DNA of 64,000 nucleotides from Crateriforma sp964453205 (GCA_964453205.1 CAYVRC010000001.1:75111-139110), one strand, 5' to 3'. Counted from the first letter of the stretch, positions 51,594 through 60,864 are shown. The notes: generated from the sequence alone by a model not told the origin. Program-made: numbers and translations.

Positions 51594-53515
51594 ACCGGTC
51601 GTCGATTTCGTTTCGCCACGCGCACGTCCTGCGTGTCGGCATCGTCGCGGCTTTGTTGTGGGCGATCCCACCGGCCGGGGATCGGCTGATCGATTCCGGT
51701 GGTGAGGCTTTGTCGATCACGCAACTGCCAGAATCGCTGCCGTTTCTGGTCGACTCGATCGATCCGCAAGCAACCCCAGACGGTTTCTGGACGCTGAAGA
51801 ACGACCGAGGCGAGGCCCTCGGCTACGCGGCCCGCACGCTGCCCCAGGCGGCCGACGTCCTGGGATATCGCGGCCCCAGCGAAGCGGTGATCGTGATCGA
51901 CACCGACAAGCGAATCGTGGGGACCAGGTTGTTGCGAAGCGCCGACACGCAAGAGCACGTCGAGGCGGTGGTCACCGACAGAACATTCTTGAATCAATTC
52001 CTCGGATGGAATTGGGGCGACGTGACCGTCGGTCGATCCGTCGACGGCGTCTCCGGTGCCACGCTGACGTCGATGGCGGTCGCCGAAGGCATCGTGCGAC
52101 GGATGGGCGGCGGCGACGTCTCGTTGCTGTTCGCCGAACCGGTCGCGGCGACCGAGATTCGGGATTGGTTTCCCGCGGCCGCCGAATTGCGTCCGAGCGG
52201 ATCCGTCATCGAAGTGCTCGGCGACGACGACAAGACCATCGGTACCGTCTGGCGGACCGGAATCCTTTCCGACGACGTCATCGGCTACCAAGGCCCCAGT
52301 GAGATCTTGATCCGACTGTCGGGACAGGACGATCGAACCGCCGGTGCGATCAAACTGCGATCGTCCTACGACAACGAACCTTACGTCGATTACGTTCGTG
52401 ACGAAGCCTACTTTTGGAACCTGTTCCTCGGCAAATCGATCGACGAATTGGCCGAGATGGATTTGGCGGCCGAGCGGGTCGAAGGCGTTTCCGGGGCGAC
52501 GATGACCAGCATGGCCGTAGCCGAGACGATGGTCGCCGCCGCGATCGCCGACGCAAAAACACAAGCAATTGCACCGGAGTCGTCGGTGCCGATTTGGCAA
52601 CAGGTGCGTTGGAGTCCGAGCGATGTGATCACGCTGGCGGTCTTGTGCGTCCTGGCGGCGGCTTCGCGGGCCGGGTGGTTCGCCGGGCGGACGTTCCGTC
52701 GGTGTTGGCTGGTCACGGTCGTCGTGGTGATCGGCCTGTACAGCGGCAACCTGATTTCGCTGGCGCTGATCGCCGGTTGGTCGGCCGAGGGGATGGCTTG
52801 GCGTCTGGCACCCGGCTTGTCGGCCGTTGCGATTCTGGCGGGCCTTGCGCCGGTGATCGGCAAGAGCAATCCGTACTGCAACCATGTGTGTCCCCACGGC
52901 GCGATGCAGCAACTGATCCGGCCGGTGGGCGTCTCACGACGGCGTTTGCGTCTGCCCGCCCGGCTGAACCGTTGGCTGACGCGGTTGCCGGCGGTAATGT
53001 TGGTCGCGGCCTATTTGACGCTGGTGATACGACCCGCCGTCGATTTGTCGTCATGGGAGCCGTTTCACGCTTACCTGTTTCGGATCGCCCCGATCACCGC
53101 GACGGCGTTTGCCGCCGGCACCTTGATTTTTGCCGCCTTCGTGCCGATGGGGTACTGTCGGTTCGGTTGTCCGACGGGATTTCTGATCGATCACTTGCGA
53201 CGGTCGGCCAAGAGCGATCAGGTGCGACGGGGTGACTGGGTCGCGATCGGATTATTGGCGGTTGCGATCGCCGTGCCGCTTTTGTCGGTGGATGAGACGC
53301 CCCGGTCGCGTCGGCCACCGCCCACCGGTGATGAGGATCGTCGTGCCGGCCGGCTGCAAACCGTCGGCCCGACGGCTCACGATGCGGCGCGATGGGGGCT
53401 GTCCCACCACGAGTCATCCTCGGCCGCGACGTCGGATCTCGTCGCGTCGATCGCGGACAAGGCGTCGTCGCCGACCCATTCGCTGCGTGCGACTTCCGCC
53501 GCCGCTTCGTCGTGA
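51590..53515 (+). CDS. NosR-like membrane protein with two FMN-binding domains and two CX3CP motifs
   Basis: A 641-residue membrane protein starting with GTG in a GTGA overlap with the flavoenzyme gene. After one membrane segment come two FMN-binding domains, each ending in the ApbE flavinylation motif: DGVSGATLTSMAV (Thr158) and EGVSGATMTSMAV (Thr304). Then about four membrane helices, with CNHVCPHGAM (Cys430, Cys434) and CRFGCPTGF (Cys523, Cys527), the CX3CP pairs of NosR/NapH-type proteins. A disordered tail (from about residue 570) overlaps the convergent ATPase gene by 139 bases. The family moves electrons across or along the membrane to extracytoplasmic flavins. The pairing with the secreted FAD enzyme suggests it is the reductase partner. 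Confidence 0.85.
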   Translation: MNRSSISFRHAHVLRVGIVAALLWAIPPAGDRLIDSGGEALSITQLPESLPFLVDSIDPQATPDGFWTLKNDRGEALGYAARTLPQAADVLGYRGPSEAVIVIDTDKRIVGTRLLRSADTQEHVEAVVTDRTFLNQFLGWNWGDVTVGRSVDGVSGATLTSMAVAEGIVRRMGGGDVSLLFAEPVAATEIRDWFPAAAELRPSGSVIEVLGDDDKTIGTVWRTGILSDDVIGYQGPSEILIRLSGQDDRTAGAIKLRSSYDNEPYVDYVRDEAYFWNLFLGKSIDELAEMDLAAERVEGVSGATMTSMAVAETMVAAAIADAKTQAIAPESSVPIWQQVRWSPSDVITLAVLCVLAAASRAGWFAGRTFRRCWLVTVVVVIGLYSGNLISLALIAGWSAEGMAWRLAPGLSAVAILAGLAPVIGKSNPYCNHVCPHGAMQQLIRPVGVSRRRLRLPARLNRWLTRLPAVMLVAAYLTLVIRPAVDLSSWEPFHAYLFRIAPITATAFAAGTLIFAAFVPMGYCRFGCPTGFLIDHLRRSAKSDQVRRGDWVAIGLLAVAIAVPLLSVDETPRSRRPPPTGDEDRRAGRLQTVGPTAHDAARWGLSHHESSSAATSDLVASIADKASSPTHSLRATSAAASS

Positions 53516-56500
53516 TCGATTTTTCCGTCGGCCGGTTCCCGTTCGTACCAAGCCCAACCGATCGTCGGAGCCACGACGGGTTCGTCGACGTATTCGATTT
53601 CCTCGACGTACTCGTATTCCGGCTCGGGCCGAACCGGAATCGGCTTGGGCTTGGGCACGGGTTTCTTTTCGGATTTCGGTTTGGCGGGTTCGGGTTTGGC
53701 GGGTTCGGGCGTGACCGTTCGCTCGACCACGATCGTTTTCGGTTCGGGTTTCTTCAGGTCCTTTTTCACGTATCGGATCCGGGGCGGCTCCGGGGCGTCT
53801 TGCCGTTCTTCGGTGTCGAATTCGGCAGCGGGTTCCTCGACTTCTTGCTCTTCGACCTCATCCTCTTCGACGTATTCCTCTTGCCCGTAAGCCTCGGGCT
53901 CATAGACTTCGGGCAACAGAACGGTCGCACGTCCGGGTTCGCCTTGGGCGGGCAACCGGCGAACTTCGACGTCGATGTCGTGAAAGATTTCGACGATGTG
54001 GTCGTGACAAGTGAACATCATGACTTGATGCCCGAGCTCGGCAAAGGTTTTCAGGGTCCTCGCGGCGCTGACGGCACGGTCGCGGTCGAAGTTGACCAAC
54101 ACGTCGTCCAAGACCAACGGCAACATCACGCCGCGTCGTGCGTAAGCGGCGGCCAACGATAAACGCAGTGCGATGAAGACGGCCTCACCGGTCCCCCGGC
54201 TGAGGACTTCCAAGGGCAGCGACGTCCCATCGTTGTCGTCGATTTTCAGCTTGTTGGTACCCAGCGGTGTCCAGATCCGCGTGTACTTGCCCTCGGTCAG
54301 TTGCGACAAGAACGAAGAGGCCTCTCGAAGGGTCTCCGGCTGGCGTTCCCGTTCGAAGGTGCTGCAAACGTCCTCCAAAAGGCTGCTGGCCATCGCCAGG
54401 GTTTGCCAGCGACGAACAGCGGCGGCGATTTGGCGTTCGACGCATCCCAATTCGAGCTGTGCGGTGGTCAGGCGACCGTCTTCCCCCAAGTGTTTCATCT
54501 CCTGCGTCAATTCCCCTTGCTGGGTTCGAAGCGTCGCGATGCGTTGTTCGGTTTCCGACATCCTCGTCGCCAGGGCGTCCCAGCGTTTTTCCAGATCGCT
54601 GGCTTTCGCACCGTCGATTTCTTTGGCCACGTCGTCATACGGGACATGCGTGCCGATGATGTTGCGGACTTGCTTGTCCAGTTCGGCGTGCTGCTGCCGC
54701 ATCTCACGCAGACGTGCTTTCGCGTCGACCAGTTCGTAGAACTGATCGGCGGTCGCGACGCCGCACTTGGCCCACAACGCGCGACGTTGTTGTTCGCCGC
54801 GTTCGATGGCCCGGGCATGACCGGCTTGCTGTTTCTTGTAGTGGTCGTCTTGTTCTTTCAAGGTGCGACGACGCTTGATCCAATGCCGTTGACGCGACAT
54901 TTCTTCTTGCAAGTGATTCAGTTGATCCAGGGGACCGGAGCGGGTCTTGACCGCGACGGCGGATCGCTGAGGGCCTTGGTCGTCTTCGTCGGCAAATTCT
55001 TCGATGTCTTTTTGAGCCGCTTCGCGTTGGACTTCCATGGCTTCCAAGTACAGATCTTCGATCCGTTTGGCCAACGCTTTTTGTTCCTGACGACGCTGCT
55101 CCCGCTCGGATTTCAGTTCACCGACGCGTCGCAGACCGGCCTGCAGGGTTTCGTAACCGTCACTGAGCTTGCGGACGCTGGTCGGCGACAACGATTCACT
55201 CAGGCCCAGTCGGTCCAGCGTGGCGGCCCACACGTGACGCGATTCTTTCAGGTCCTCGGCACATTTCGAGGCACGTTGCCGGGCCGCTTTGTAGGACTGC
55301 ATCGCGGCGGCCTGGGCGTGATACGTCGGCAAAATCGCTTCCAGATCGGCCGCCAAGTGTTCGGCTTCGCGGAGTCGCTGTTGCAAGGCCTCGCCGCTGC
55401 TGGGCAACGAGGCGTCGACGTCGCCGCGTTCGGCTTCCAAGTCGCGAATCTGGCGACGGATCGCTTCGATCTGACGTTCACAGTCTTGCAGATCCATCGA
55501 CGTGGATCGTTTGCCGTTTTCGCGACCGAAGTAAAACAACAACAACGCCATGCCGCCGATCATCAGGTACGTCACGCCGCGGGTCGGATCGGGGTCCGAC
55601 ACGAACGTGGTGATGTTCAGCATGTGGAAGATGCCGTGCAGGATGGCAGCCCCGCCGACGAAGAACGGCACGCCCAGCAACAACATCCGATCGACGGGCA
55701 AGGCCTCGTCGGTTTCCAGATCGACGCTCTCGCGTTCCAGTTCGCGGTAATGTCGTTTCAGCTTGTCCAGGTGTTCGCCCAACTGGATGCGCTGACGCAG
55801 CGCGTTGATGCGATCGTTTTGCCGGCGGATCGCTTCTTGCAAATTCGTCGAACCGGCGCGTTTCAGGGTGTCCTGCAGGTCGTCGCCCAGCTTGTCGGCT
55901 TTTTTCTTATAAGCGATTCCCTCATTGCGAGCCTGTTTCAATCCGTACATCGCTTCTTTGACGTGACGCGCCGGTTCGGCCAGCGTCTGCAACGCCTGCT
56001 TGGAAAGATCCGGCAAGCAATCCGTGTTGCCCTCGGCCAGCGCGGCACGATCGTCGTGATCCAATCCCAAGCGATCGGCATCGGATTCCAGTTGTCGGCG
56101 AGCCGATTCGATCCGGCCGTCCAGTCGAAGGATTTGTTCCTCGAGGGCTTCCACCCACGTCGCCTGTTCGGCGGCCGCTTCGATACGTCCCTGCAAGTCC
56201 AACATCCGCCGGCTGACGGGCGACTGGTCGGCTTTGTCACGGATCTCGCGACGTTTGTTTTTGATTTCTTCCAGCTTGGTGCGGCGGTCGCCCATCATCG
56301 CTTCGATTTGAACCAATTGACCGGGCGCCTCGTCGGGCAATTCGGTCTGTTGTTCGATGTCGGCGATCTCGATCGACAAGTCGCCGCGTTGATGCCAAGT
56401 GTCGAAAACACTGGTGGCCGTTTCGACGCATTTGGATTCGCGTTCCCACGCGCCCATGCGTTCGGTCAGCTGTTCAATTTCCTGTTCCTGGACTCGGCGT

Positions 56501-57165
56501 TGGGCGGCCAACTCGCTCCACCGCCGTCCCCCGCGGGTCAGTTGCTCGACCTCGCCCCGCAGTTTGTCTCGTTTGGTCAGCAAGCCGGCCAGTTTGGTGC
56601 GTTGTCCCTCGTCGTCGATGGCCGGTTTGCCGACCAAGTCACGACGTCCGCCGCGAAGCGAACGCATCACGTCGACCAGGGACACGCGGTCCAGTCCGCT
56701 GGACAATTTGTACAGTTCGTCGGCCGCAGCGGTGCCGTCCAGCGTGCTGAGTTCTTGAAGTTCGCGGATGCCGATGGCGAACACGTTGGTGAAGATCGGT
56801 TCGTCGATTTGACCCAGCAAACTGCTCAGGCGGTGTTGCCCTTGGGACAGTCCGTCTTGTCCGGTCACGGTCAACCGGCCGACCGTGTCGGTGTCGGTCA
56901 ACTGCGAAGTCCGGCGGATTTCGTAACCGCCGCCCGGTCCGGTCACGCGAACCGCGCCGCCGGGGGTGCCGCCGTAAAGCGGCGGCAAATATTTCTCGCG
57001 ACGTTCGTCGGTGAAACCGTACAACATCGCCCGCACGAATTGCATCAGCGTCGTTTTGCCGGCTTCGTTGGGACCGTAAAACAGCGTCATGCCCTCGGGC
57101 ATGCTGTCGACCGACAAACCGGTCCAGACGCCGAAACCGTCGATTTGGATGTCTTTGATCTTCAT
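53377..57165 (-). CDS. YhaN-like (SbcC/Rad50-type) AAA ATPase with membrane hairpin and acidic tail
   Basis: A 1262-residue SMC-like ATPase. The N-terminus KIKDIQIDGFGVWTGL leads to Walker A GPNEAGKTT (31-39). Long coiled coils are broken in the middle by two hydrophobic segments (LLLGVPFFVGGAAILHGIFHML and TYLMIGGMALLLFYFG), a likely membrane anchor as in YhaN proteins. The C-terminal half has LSRGTGEAVFIALRLSLAAAYA (signature) and LPLVLDDVLVNFDRDRA (Walker B). The last 175 residues are a low-complexity Glu/Pro/Lys/Tyr tail. It overlaps the YhaO-like gene by four bases (ATGA) and the convergent NosR-like gene by 139. Role: DNA-end or membrane-linked DNA handling, inferred. Confidence 0.9.
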   Translation of the reverse strand: MKIKDIQIDGFGVWTGLSVDSMPEGMTLFYGPNEAGKTTLMQFVRAMLYGFTDERREKYLPPLYGGTPGGAVRVTGPGGGYEIRRTSQLTDTDTVGRLTVTGQDGLSQGQHRLSSLLGQIDEPIFTNVFAIGIRELQELSTLDGTAAADELYKLSSGLDRVSLVDVMRSLRGGRRDLVGKPAIDDEGQRTKLAGLLTKRDKLRGEVEQLTRGGRRWSELAAQRRVQEQEIEQLTERMGAWERESKCVETATSVFDTWHQRGDLSIEIADIEQQTELPDEAPGQLVQIEAMMGDRRTKLEEIKNKRREIRDKADQSPVSRRMLDLQGRIEAAAEQATWVEALEEQILRLDGRIESARRQLESDADRLGLDHDDRAALAEGNTDCLPDLSKQALQTLAEPARHVKEAMYGLKQARNEGIAYKKKADKLGDDLQDTLKRAGSTNLQEAIRRQNDRINALRQRIQLGEHLDKLKRHYRELERESVDLETDEALPVDRMLLLGVPFFVGGAAILHGIFHMLNITTFVSDPDPTRGVTYLMIGGMALLLFYFGRENGKRSTSMDLQDCERQIEAIRRQIRDLEAERGDVDASLPSSGEALQQRLREAEHLAADLEAILPTYHAQAAAMQSYKAARQRASKCAEDLKESRHVWAATLDRLGLSESLSPTSVRKLSDGYETLQAGLRRVGELKSEREQRRQEQKALAKRIEDLYLEAMEVQREAAQKDIEEFADEDDQGPQRSAVAVKTRSGPLDQLNHLQEEMSRQRHWIKRRRTLKEQDDHYKKQQAGHARAIERGEQQRRALWAKCGVATADQFYELVDAKARLREMRQQHAELDKQVRNIIGTHVPYDDVAKEIDGAKASDLEKRWDALATRMSETEQRIATLRTQQGELTQEMKHLGEDGRLTTAQLELGCVERQIAAAVRRWQTLAMASSLLEDVCSTFERERQPETLREASSFLSQLTEGKYTRIWTPLGTNKLKIDDNDGTSLPLEVLSRGTGEAVFIALRLSLAAAYARRGVMLPLVLDDVLVNFDRDRAVSAARTLKTFAELGHQVMMFTCHDHIVEIFHDIDVEVRRLPAQGEPGRATVLLPEVYEPEAYGQEEYVEEDEVEEQEVEEPAAEFDTEERQDAPEPPRIRYVKKDLKKPEPKTIVVERTVTPEPAKPEPAKPKSEKKPVPKPKPIPVRPEPEYEYVEEIEYVDEPVVAPTIGWAWYEREPADGKIDHDEAAAEVARSEWVGDDALSAIDATRSDVAAEDDSWWDSPHRAAS

Positions 57166-58421
57166 GATTTTTGCACCAGTTGGGGCTTCCCGCCGCGCAG
57201 CAGTTCGACGCCCAGGAGGGTCGCCTGATCCAGGACTTCGCCGCGAAGCGACGGCGAGACTTCGGCAAGTAGGCTGGCCGCCGTCGACGGCAGCCCCCCG
57301 ATTTCGCCGATCGTGTGTTCTTCGGTGAACGGCAACAGATTCAAATCCCGACCGTCGGCGTCGCGATGTTTGCCGGCGGAGCGAAGAAAGTCGCCCAGAA
57401 TCGTGTCTTCGTCGTGCCAGGATTTGGGAAAGTGTTTCGGCGGACGGACGGTCAAGCTTGCCGTCCAAGCGGCCGGCGTGCCGTGTCCGTATTCGCGACG
57501 CAACCAACGCAGCGTTTCTTCCACGTCGCCGATCGATTGCAAGTTCTCGCCGTCGGAAACCGAGACGTCCCAGCCGATCAGCAAGTGTCGTCCGCCGTTC
57601 TCGTGAGACAGCCTGGCGATGCGTTCGCCGAGCAAATTTTTCAGGCTACCGACTTGAGCGATTTCCGCTGCATCGATCTGCACGTTGCAGTAACGAAACG
57701 TATCGCACTGAATCGCATGCACCCGAGTCGTCCGGTCCGCGTCGACGTCGACGACGGTGTAACCGTGGGGGCCGGTTTCGCTTAAGCAACGGCCTTGCGG
57801 TGTACCGCACTGGACGGCCGTCGCGTTGGCACCTTCCTCGATTTCTTGTCGATTGTGCTGTCCGCCCAACGCCCAGTAGTCGAAACGGCCTTCGGCGAGC
57901 GCGGCGGCATCGGCGGTGCCGTATCCCATCGCGACGGTGTATTCGTCGCTCGGTTCGATCCGATAACTGGGGACGTGAAGGGTGCTGCGTCCGTCACTGC
58001 TGCGTCCGATGACGTTGCAGATCGTTCGGCCGGCACGCTGGACGGGCACCGAAACGACACGGTTCTTTGGGAACAGCGTGACGTTGGGCGGCAACGGCGC
58101 GGCGTCGGGCCACTTCGCCGGATCGTCGGCCAAGCCGGCCGACCAAAAGACCGGCGTGTTTTTGGCGTGCAACTTTTCGAAGCCGTCCAGCAACAACGAC
58201 ATGCCGTGCGGCCCGGCCGCCGCGGGACTGATCAGGTCGCCACCGAGCACCACGAAGTCGATGTTGTCGGCCAGCGCCGCTTCGAGCACGGCCGTCGCGG
58301 CGGCACGAGGGGCGACCGCCATGGCGTCACACAAGTGCGGCGGCAACAGATCCAAATCGCCCAGCGGTCTTTCCAAATGAAAGTCGCTGGCGTGGATAAA
58401 TCGGAATGACTCGCCCGGCAT
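57162..58421 (-). CDS. YhaO/SbcD-like metallophosphoesterase with degenerate active site
   Basis: A 419-residue protein on the SbcD/Mre11 fold, co-translated with the YhaN-like ATPase. Motif I is intact (FIHASDFHLERPLGD) and motif II is VVLGGDLISPAAA. Motif III, normally GNHD, reads FWSAGLADDP: Asn and His are gone. Motif IV, normally LLHG, reads AMGYG. Motif V, normally GHIH, reads ALGGQHNRQ. At least three metal-ligand positions are therefore changed, so nuclease activity is doubtful. The fold and partner are kept. The ATG at 58421 is chosen; an upstream extension is not family-like. Confidence 0.87.
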   Translation of the reverse strand: MPGESFRFIHASDFHLERPLGDLDLLPPHLCDAMAVAPRAAATAVLEAALADNIDFVVLGGDLISPAAAGPHGMSLLLDGFEKLHAKNTPVFWSAGLADDPAKWPDAAPLPPNVTLFPKNRVVSVPVQRAGRTICNVIGRSSDGRSTLHVPSYRIEPSDEYTVAMGYGTADAAALAEGRFDYWALGGQHNRQEIEEGANATAVQCGTPQGRCLSETGPHGYTVVDVDADRTTRVHAIQCDTFRYCNVQIDAAEIAQVGSLKNLLGERIARLSHENGGRHLLIGWDVSVSDGENLQSIGDVEETLRWLRREYGHGTPAAWTASLTVRPPKHFPKSWHDEDTILGDFLRSAGKHRDADGRDLNLLPFTEEHTIGEIGGLPSTAASLLAEVSPSLRGEVLDQATLLGVELLRGGKPQLVQKS

Positions 58422-58645
58422 AGGTTCCCTCCCGCTGACAGCCCAGGGTGCCGCCGTCCGGTCTTGCACCAGTCGCATCATGCGACTCGTTGGTTGCGCA
58501 GGGGACGGTCTTGTCGGCAGCGCTGCGGGCGGAGTTTAACGGAAATCGTGAAACCGAGCCAAGAGCGATCGGGAAACGCGATTTTCCCAGATCCGATGGG
58601 CACGCGGACCGTTGACCAAGATCCGGCCGGCGGCGGTCGACGCGG

Positions 58646-59035
58646 TCAGCCCTCGGAGTCGCTTTGGCCGATCAGATGGCGGATCCGCATGCCGAACTTA
58701 TCGCCGATTTTGACCGTTTCGCCGCGGGCGATCGGCCGTTCACCGGCTTCCATCAACAGCGGTTCGTCGCAGTGGGCGTCGAACGTCAGCATGGCCCCGG
58801 GCACCAGGTTCAAGATCCGTCGGAGCGACTCTTTCTTGCGAGCCAGCGTGACCCGAACGGGCGTCTTGATCTTCAGCACGGCGTCCCGATAGGGGCCGAC
58901 TTCGGCGGCGCGGCCGCGGGCGTCGGGACGGGAATCGCTGGGGTTCAAGAAAACGTCTTTCGCAACGGAGATGACAACGTCAGGCCGGAAAACGCGGACC
59001 TCGCTTTGATCAGTCTTCGGCAAGTCAGTCGGCAA
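58646..59035 (-). CDS. FliN/SpoA-domain protein
   Basis: A 129-residue protein whose C-terminal 75 residues are a FliM/FliN C-terminal (SpoA) domain: VLKIKTPVRVTLARKKESLRR, ILNLVPGAMLTFDAHCDEPL and RPIARGETVKIGDKFGMRI, the beta-rich dimer of the flagellar switch and type III secretion C-ring. The N-terminal 45 residues are polar and unlike the rest. A TTG at 59035 is the only clear start. No other flagellar genes are nearby. It could be the C-ring FliN or a type III-like secretion component. Confidence 0.85.
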   Translation of the reverse strand: MPTDLPKTDQSEVRVFRPDVVISVAKDVFLNPSDSRPDARGRAAEVGPYRDAVLKIKTPVRVTLARKKESLRRILNLVPGAMLTFDAHCDEPLLMEAGERPIARGETVKIGDKFGMRIRHLIGQSDSEG

Positions 59036-59260
59036 AGCTTACCCAGAATGCTTAAAAATCGACCTCGACGTCGGAAAAACCCACGCATTTCTCAAACAAA
59101 CCCCCCGTCAGAGGGTAGGGTGCGAGGTGCGACGCAGATAACATTGGGCCGTCACGTCAAGAGATACTCGGCGGACCTGACCGGTCCGGATTTGTCCGCC
59201 GAATCCTTCGTGGCCTGCGAAGAAAACCTTCAACTGATCTTTGAAATTGAAAGCTGCGAG

Positions 59261-60034
59261 ATGTGCTTACTGGCCGTTCAGTACCGCTTGGTTCCCGAAA
59301 GCCCGATCTTGGTCGCCGCCAACCGCGAGGAGTATATCGACCGACCCAGCCAAGCCCCTTCTATCCAATCCGGAAAACCACGTGTCCTTTGTGGCGTCGA
59401 CCAAAAAGCCGGCGGAACTTGGTTGGGTGTCAATCAGAACGGACTTTTTGTCGGCTTGACGAATCGCGCGACCGTGACCCCTTTGTTCGGTCAACGTTCG
59501 CGTGGCTTGTTGGCGTTGGATCTGTTGCGTTGCGGTTCTTCGGCCAAGGCGTTGGCGAAAGCGGAGATCGAACTGGAAAAGACTCGCTACGAGGGGTGCA
59601 ACATCATCATCGCCGATGCCAAAGCCGGCTACGCGATATACAGCGAGGAAGACTACAAGATCGTCGATCTGCAAGACGGCCTGAACATCATCGGCGCCAG
59701 GGACTTGAACGATCCGGAAGATCAACGGGTTCAAATGGCACGTCGGTTACTGACCCTGCAGACCTTGGATTCGCCCGTCAAGTTCTTGGCGGTGGCCAGC
59801 CGAGTCTTTGCCCGCGCCCCGGTCGGCCCGGGACGCCCCAGCATGGTCGTCCGAAACGGCGACTATCAAACCGTCAGCAGCTCGCTGATCGCGTTGGGCG
59901 TCAAACCGCGTGACGCGATTTATCAGTTCAGCAGCGCCGCGCCGGACAAGTCCAAGTACGAAGACTATTCGCCGATGCTGCGAGACATCCTCAGCCGTGG
60001 ACTTCGCGAAGCCCGATCCAAGACGCGGGTCTAG
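59261..60034 (+). CDS. NRDE-family (TANGO2-like) protein
   Basis: A 257-residue protein of the NRDE/TANGO2 family, an Ntn-hydrolase-like fold. It starts MCLLAVQYRLVP, with Cys2 in the nucleophile position, and has VAANREEYIDRPSQAP, the family's NRDE box written NREE. GGTWLGVNQNGLFVGLTNR and ARPGPSMVVRNG-like sequence complete the pattern. The biochemical role of the family is unclear; proposals include heme and lipid handling. It ends five bases before the alpha/beta hydrolase gene, so the two are probably co-transcribed. Confidence 0.88.
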   Translation: MCLLAVQYRLVPESPILVAANREEYIDRPSQAPSIQSGKPRVLCGVDQKAGGTWLGVNQNGLFVGLTNRATVTPLFGQRSRGLLALDLLRCGSSAKALAKAEIELEKTRYEGCNIIIADAKAGYAIYSEEDYKIVDLQDGLNIIGARDLNDPEDQRVQMARRLLTLQTLDSPVKFLAVASRVFARAPVGPGRPSMVVRNGDYQTVSSSLIALGVKPRDAIYQFSSAAPDKSKYEDYSPMLRDILSRGLREARSKTRV

Positions 60035-60039
60035 CCATC

Positions 60040-60864
60040 ATGATCAGCCGACTGTTTTGCCTTGGCGTCGCCGCCTCGATCGCCTGGACGATCCCCGTGG
60101 CGGCTGCTGACGAGGTCTCCCTGATTTACAAGACCGTCGGCGACCGTGATCTGCGAATCGATTGCACCCGGCCGGCGGACTGGAAGGCCACCGATCGCCG
60201 CGCCGCGGTCGTCTTCATTCACGGTGGCGGATGGACCGGCGGAAAACCCGGACAATTCAGCTCACACAGTGAAGAATTGGCCGAGCGAGGCGTCGTGTGT
60301 TTTCGCGTCGAGTACCGCTTGCTTGCTAAATCCGACAACGCACCGCCGGTGACTTGCTGCGAAGACGTTTCCGACGCGTTTCGGTACGTCCGTGGTCAGG
60401 CGTCCCGACTGGGCATCGATCCGGATCGAATCGCGGCGGGTGGTGGCAGCGCCGGCGGCCACTTGGCGGCCTTCTTGGGAATGATGGACGACGAAGTCGT
60501 CGACGGCGTGTCGCGAAAGCCTGAAGCTTTGTTGTTGTTCAATCCGGTTTACGACAACCGCCCCGGCCAATGGGGATCTCAACGGGTCAAAGACCAAGTC
60601 GACAAGTTTTCTCCCTCGGAAAACATCTCTTCGGATGATCCTCCCGCGATCGTTTTCCTGGGAACAGCCGACGCGTTGATTCCCGTCGCCACCGCCGAGC
60701 GCTTCCGCGACAAGATGCGACAAGCGGGCCTGCGATCCGAATTGTTTCTTTACAAAGACCAGCCGCACGGCTTCTTCAACGCCGGTCGTGACGGCGGCAA
60801 GCCCTATCGCAGCACGATGGATCGCAGCTTGGCTTTTTTGGAATCGTTGAGCTGGTTCGATTGA
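60040..60864 (+). CDS. Secreted alpha/beta hydrolase (esterase/BD-FAE-like)
   Basis: A 274-residue exported hydrolase with a Sec signal (LGVAASIAWTIPVAAA). The oxyanion-hole motif is VFIHGGGWTGG, and the nucleophile Ser137 sits in AAGGGSAGGHLAA. Catalytic Asp and His are expected in FLGTADALIPVA and QPHGFFNAG. This is the HSL/bacterial acetylesterase type that removes acyl groups from sugars or xenobiotics. It follows the NRDE gene by five bases. A strong neighbour of the same transcript, but no shared pathway is evident. Confidence 0.9.
   Translation: MISRLFCLGVAASIAWTIPVAAADEVSLIYKTVGDRDLRIDCTRPADWKATDRRAAVVFIHGGGWTGGKPGQFSSHSEELAERGVVCFRVEYRLLAKSDNAPPVTCCEDVSDAFRYVRGQASRLGIDPDRIAAGGGSAGGHLAAFLGMMDDEVVDGVSRKPEALLLFNPVYDNRPGQWGSQRVKDQVDKFSPSENISSDDPPAIVFLGTADALIPVATAERFRDKMRQAGLRSELFLYKDQPHGFFNAGRDGGKPYRSTMDRSLAFLESLSWFD

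Noticed and set aside
50103..51671. Long minus-strand open frame opposite the FAD oxidoreductase
   Set aside because: Antisense to a well-supported enzyme; Arg/Val/Asp-rich with no family pattern.
54301..57228. Very long plus-strand open frame opposite the YhaN-like ATPase
   Set aside because: It is antisense to a clear ATPase with Walker motifs; its translation has no recognisable domain and reflects high GC and codon bias.
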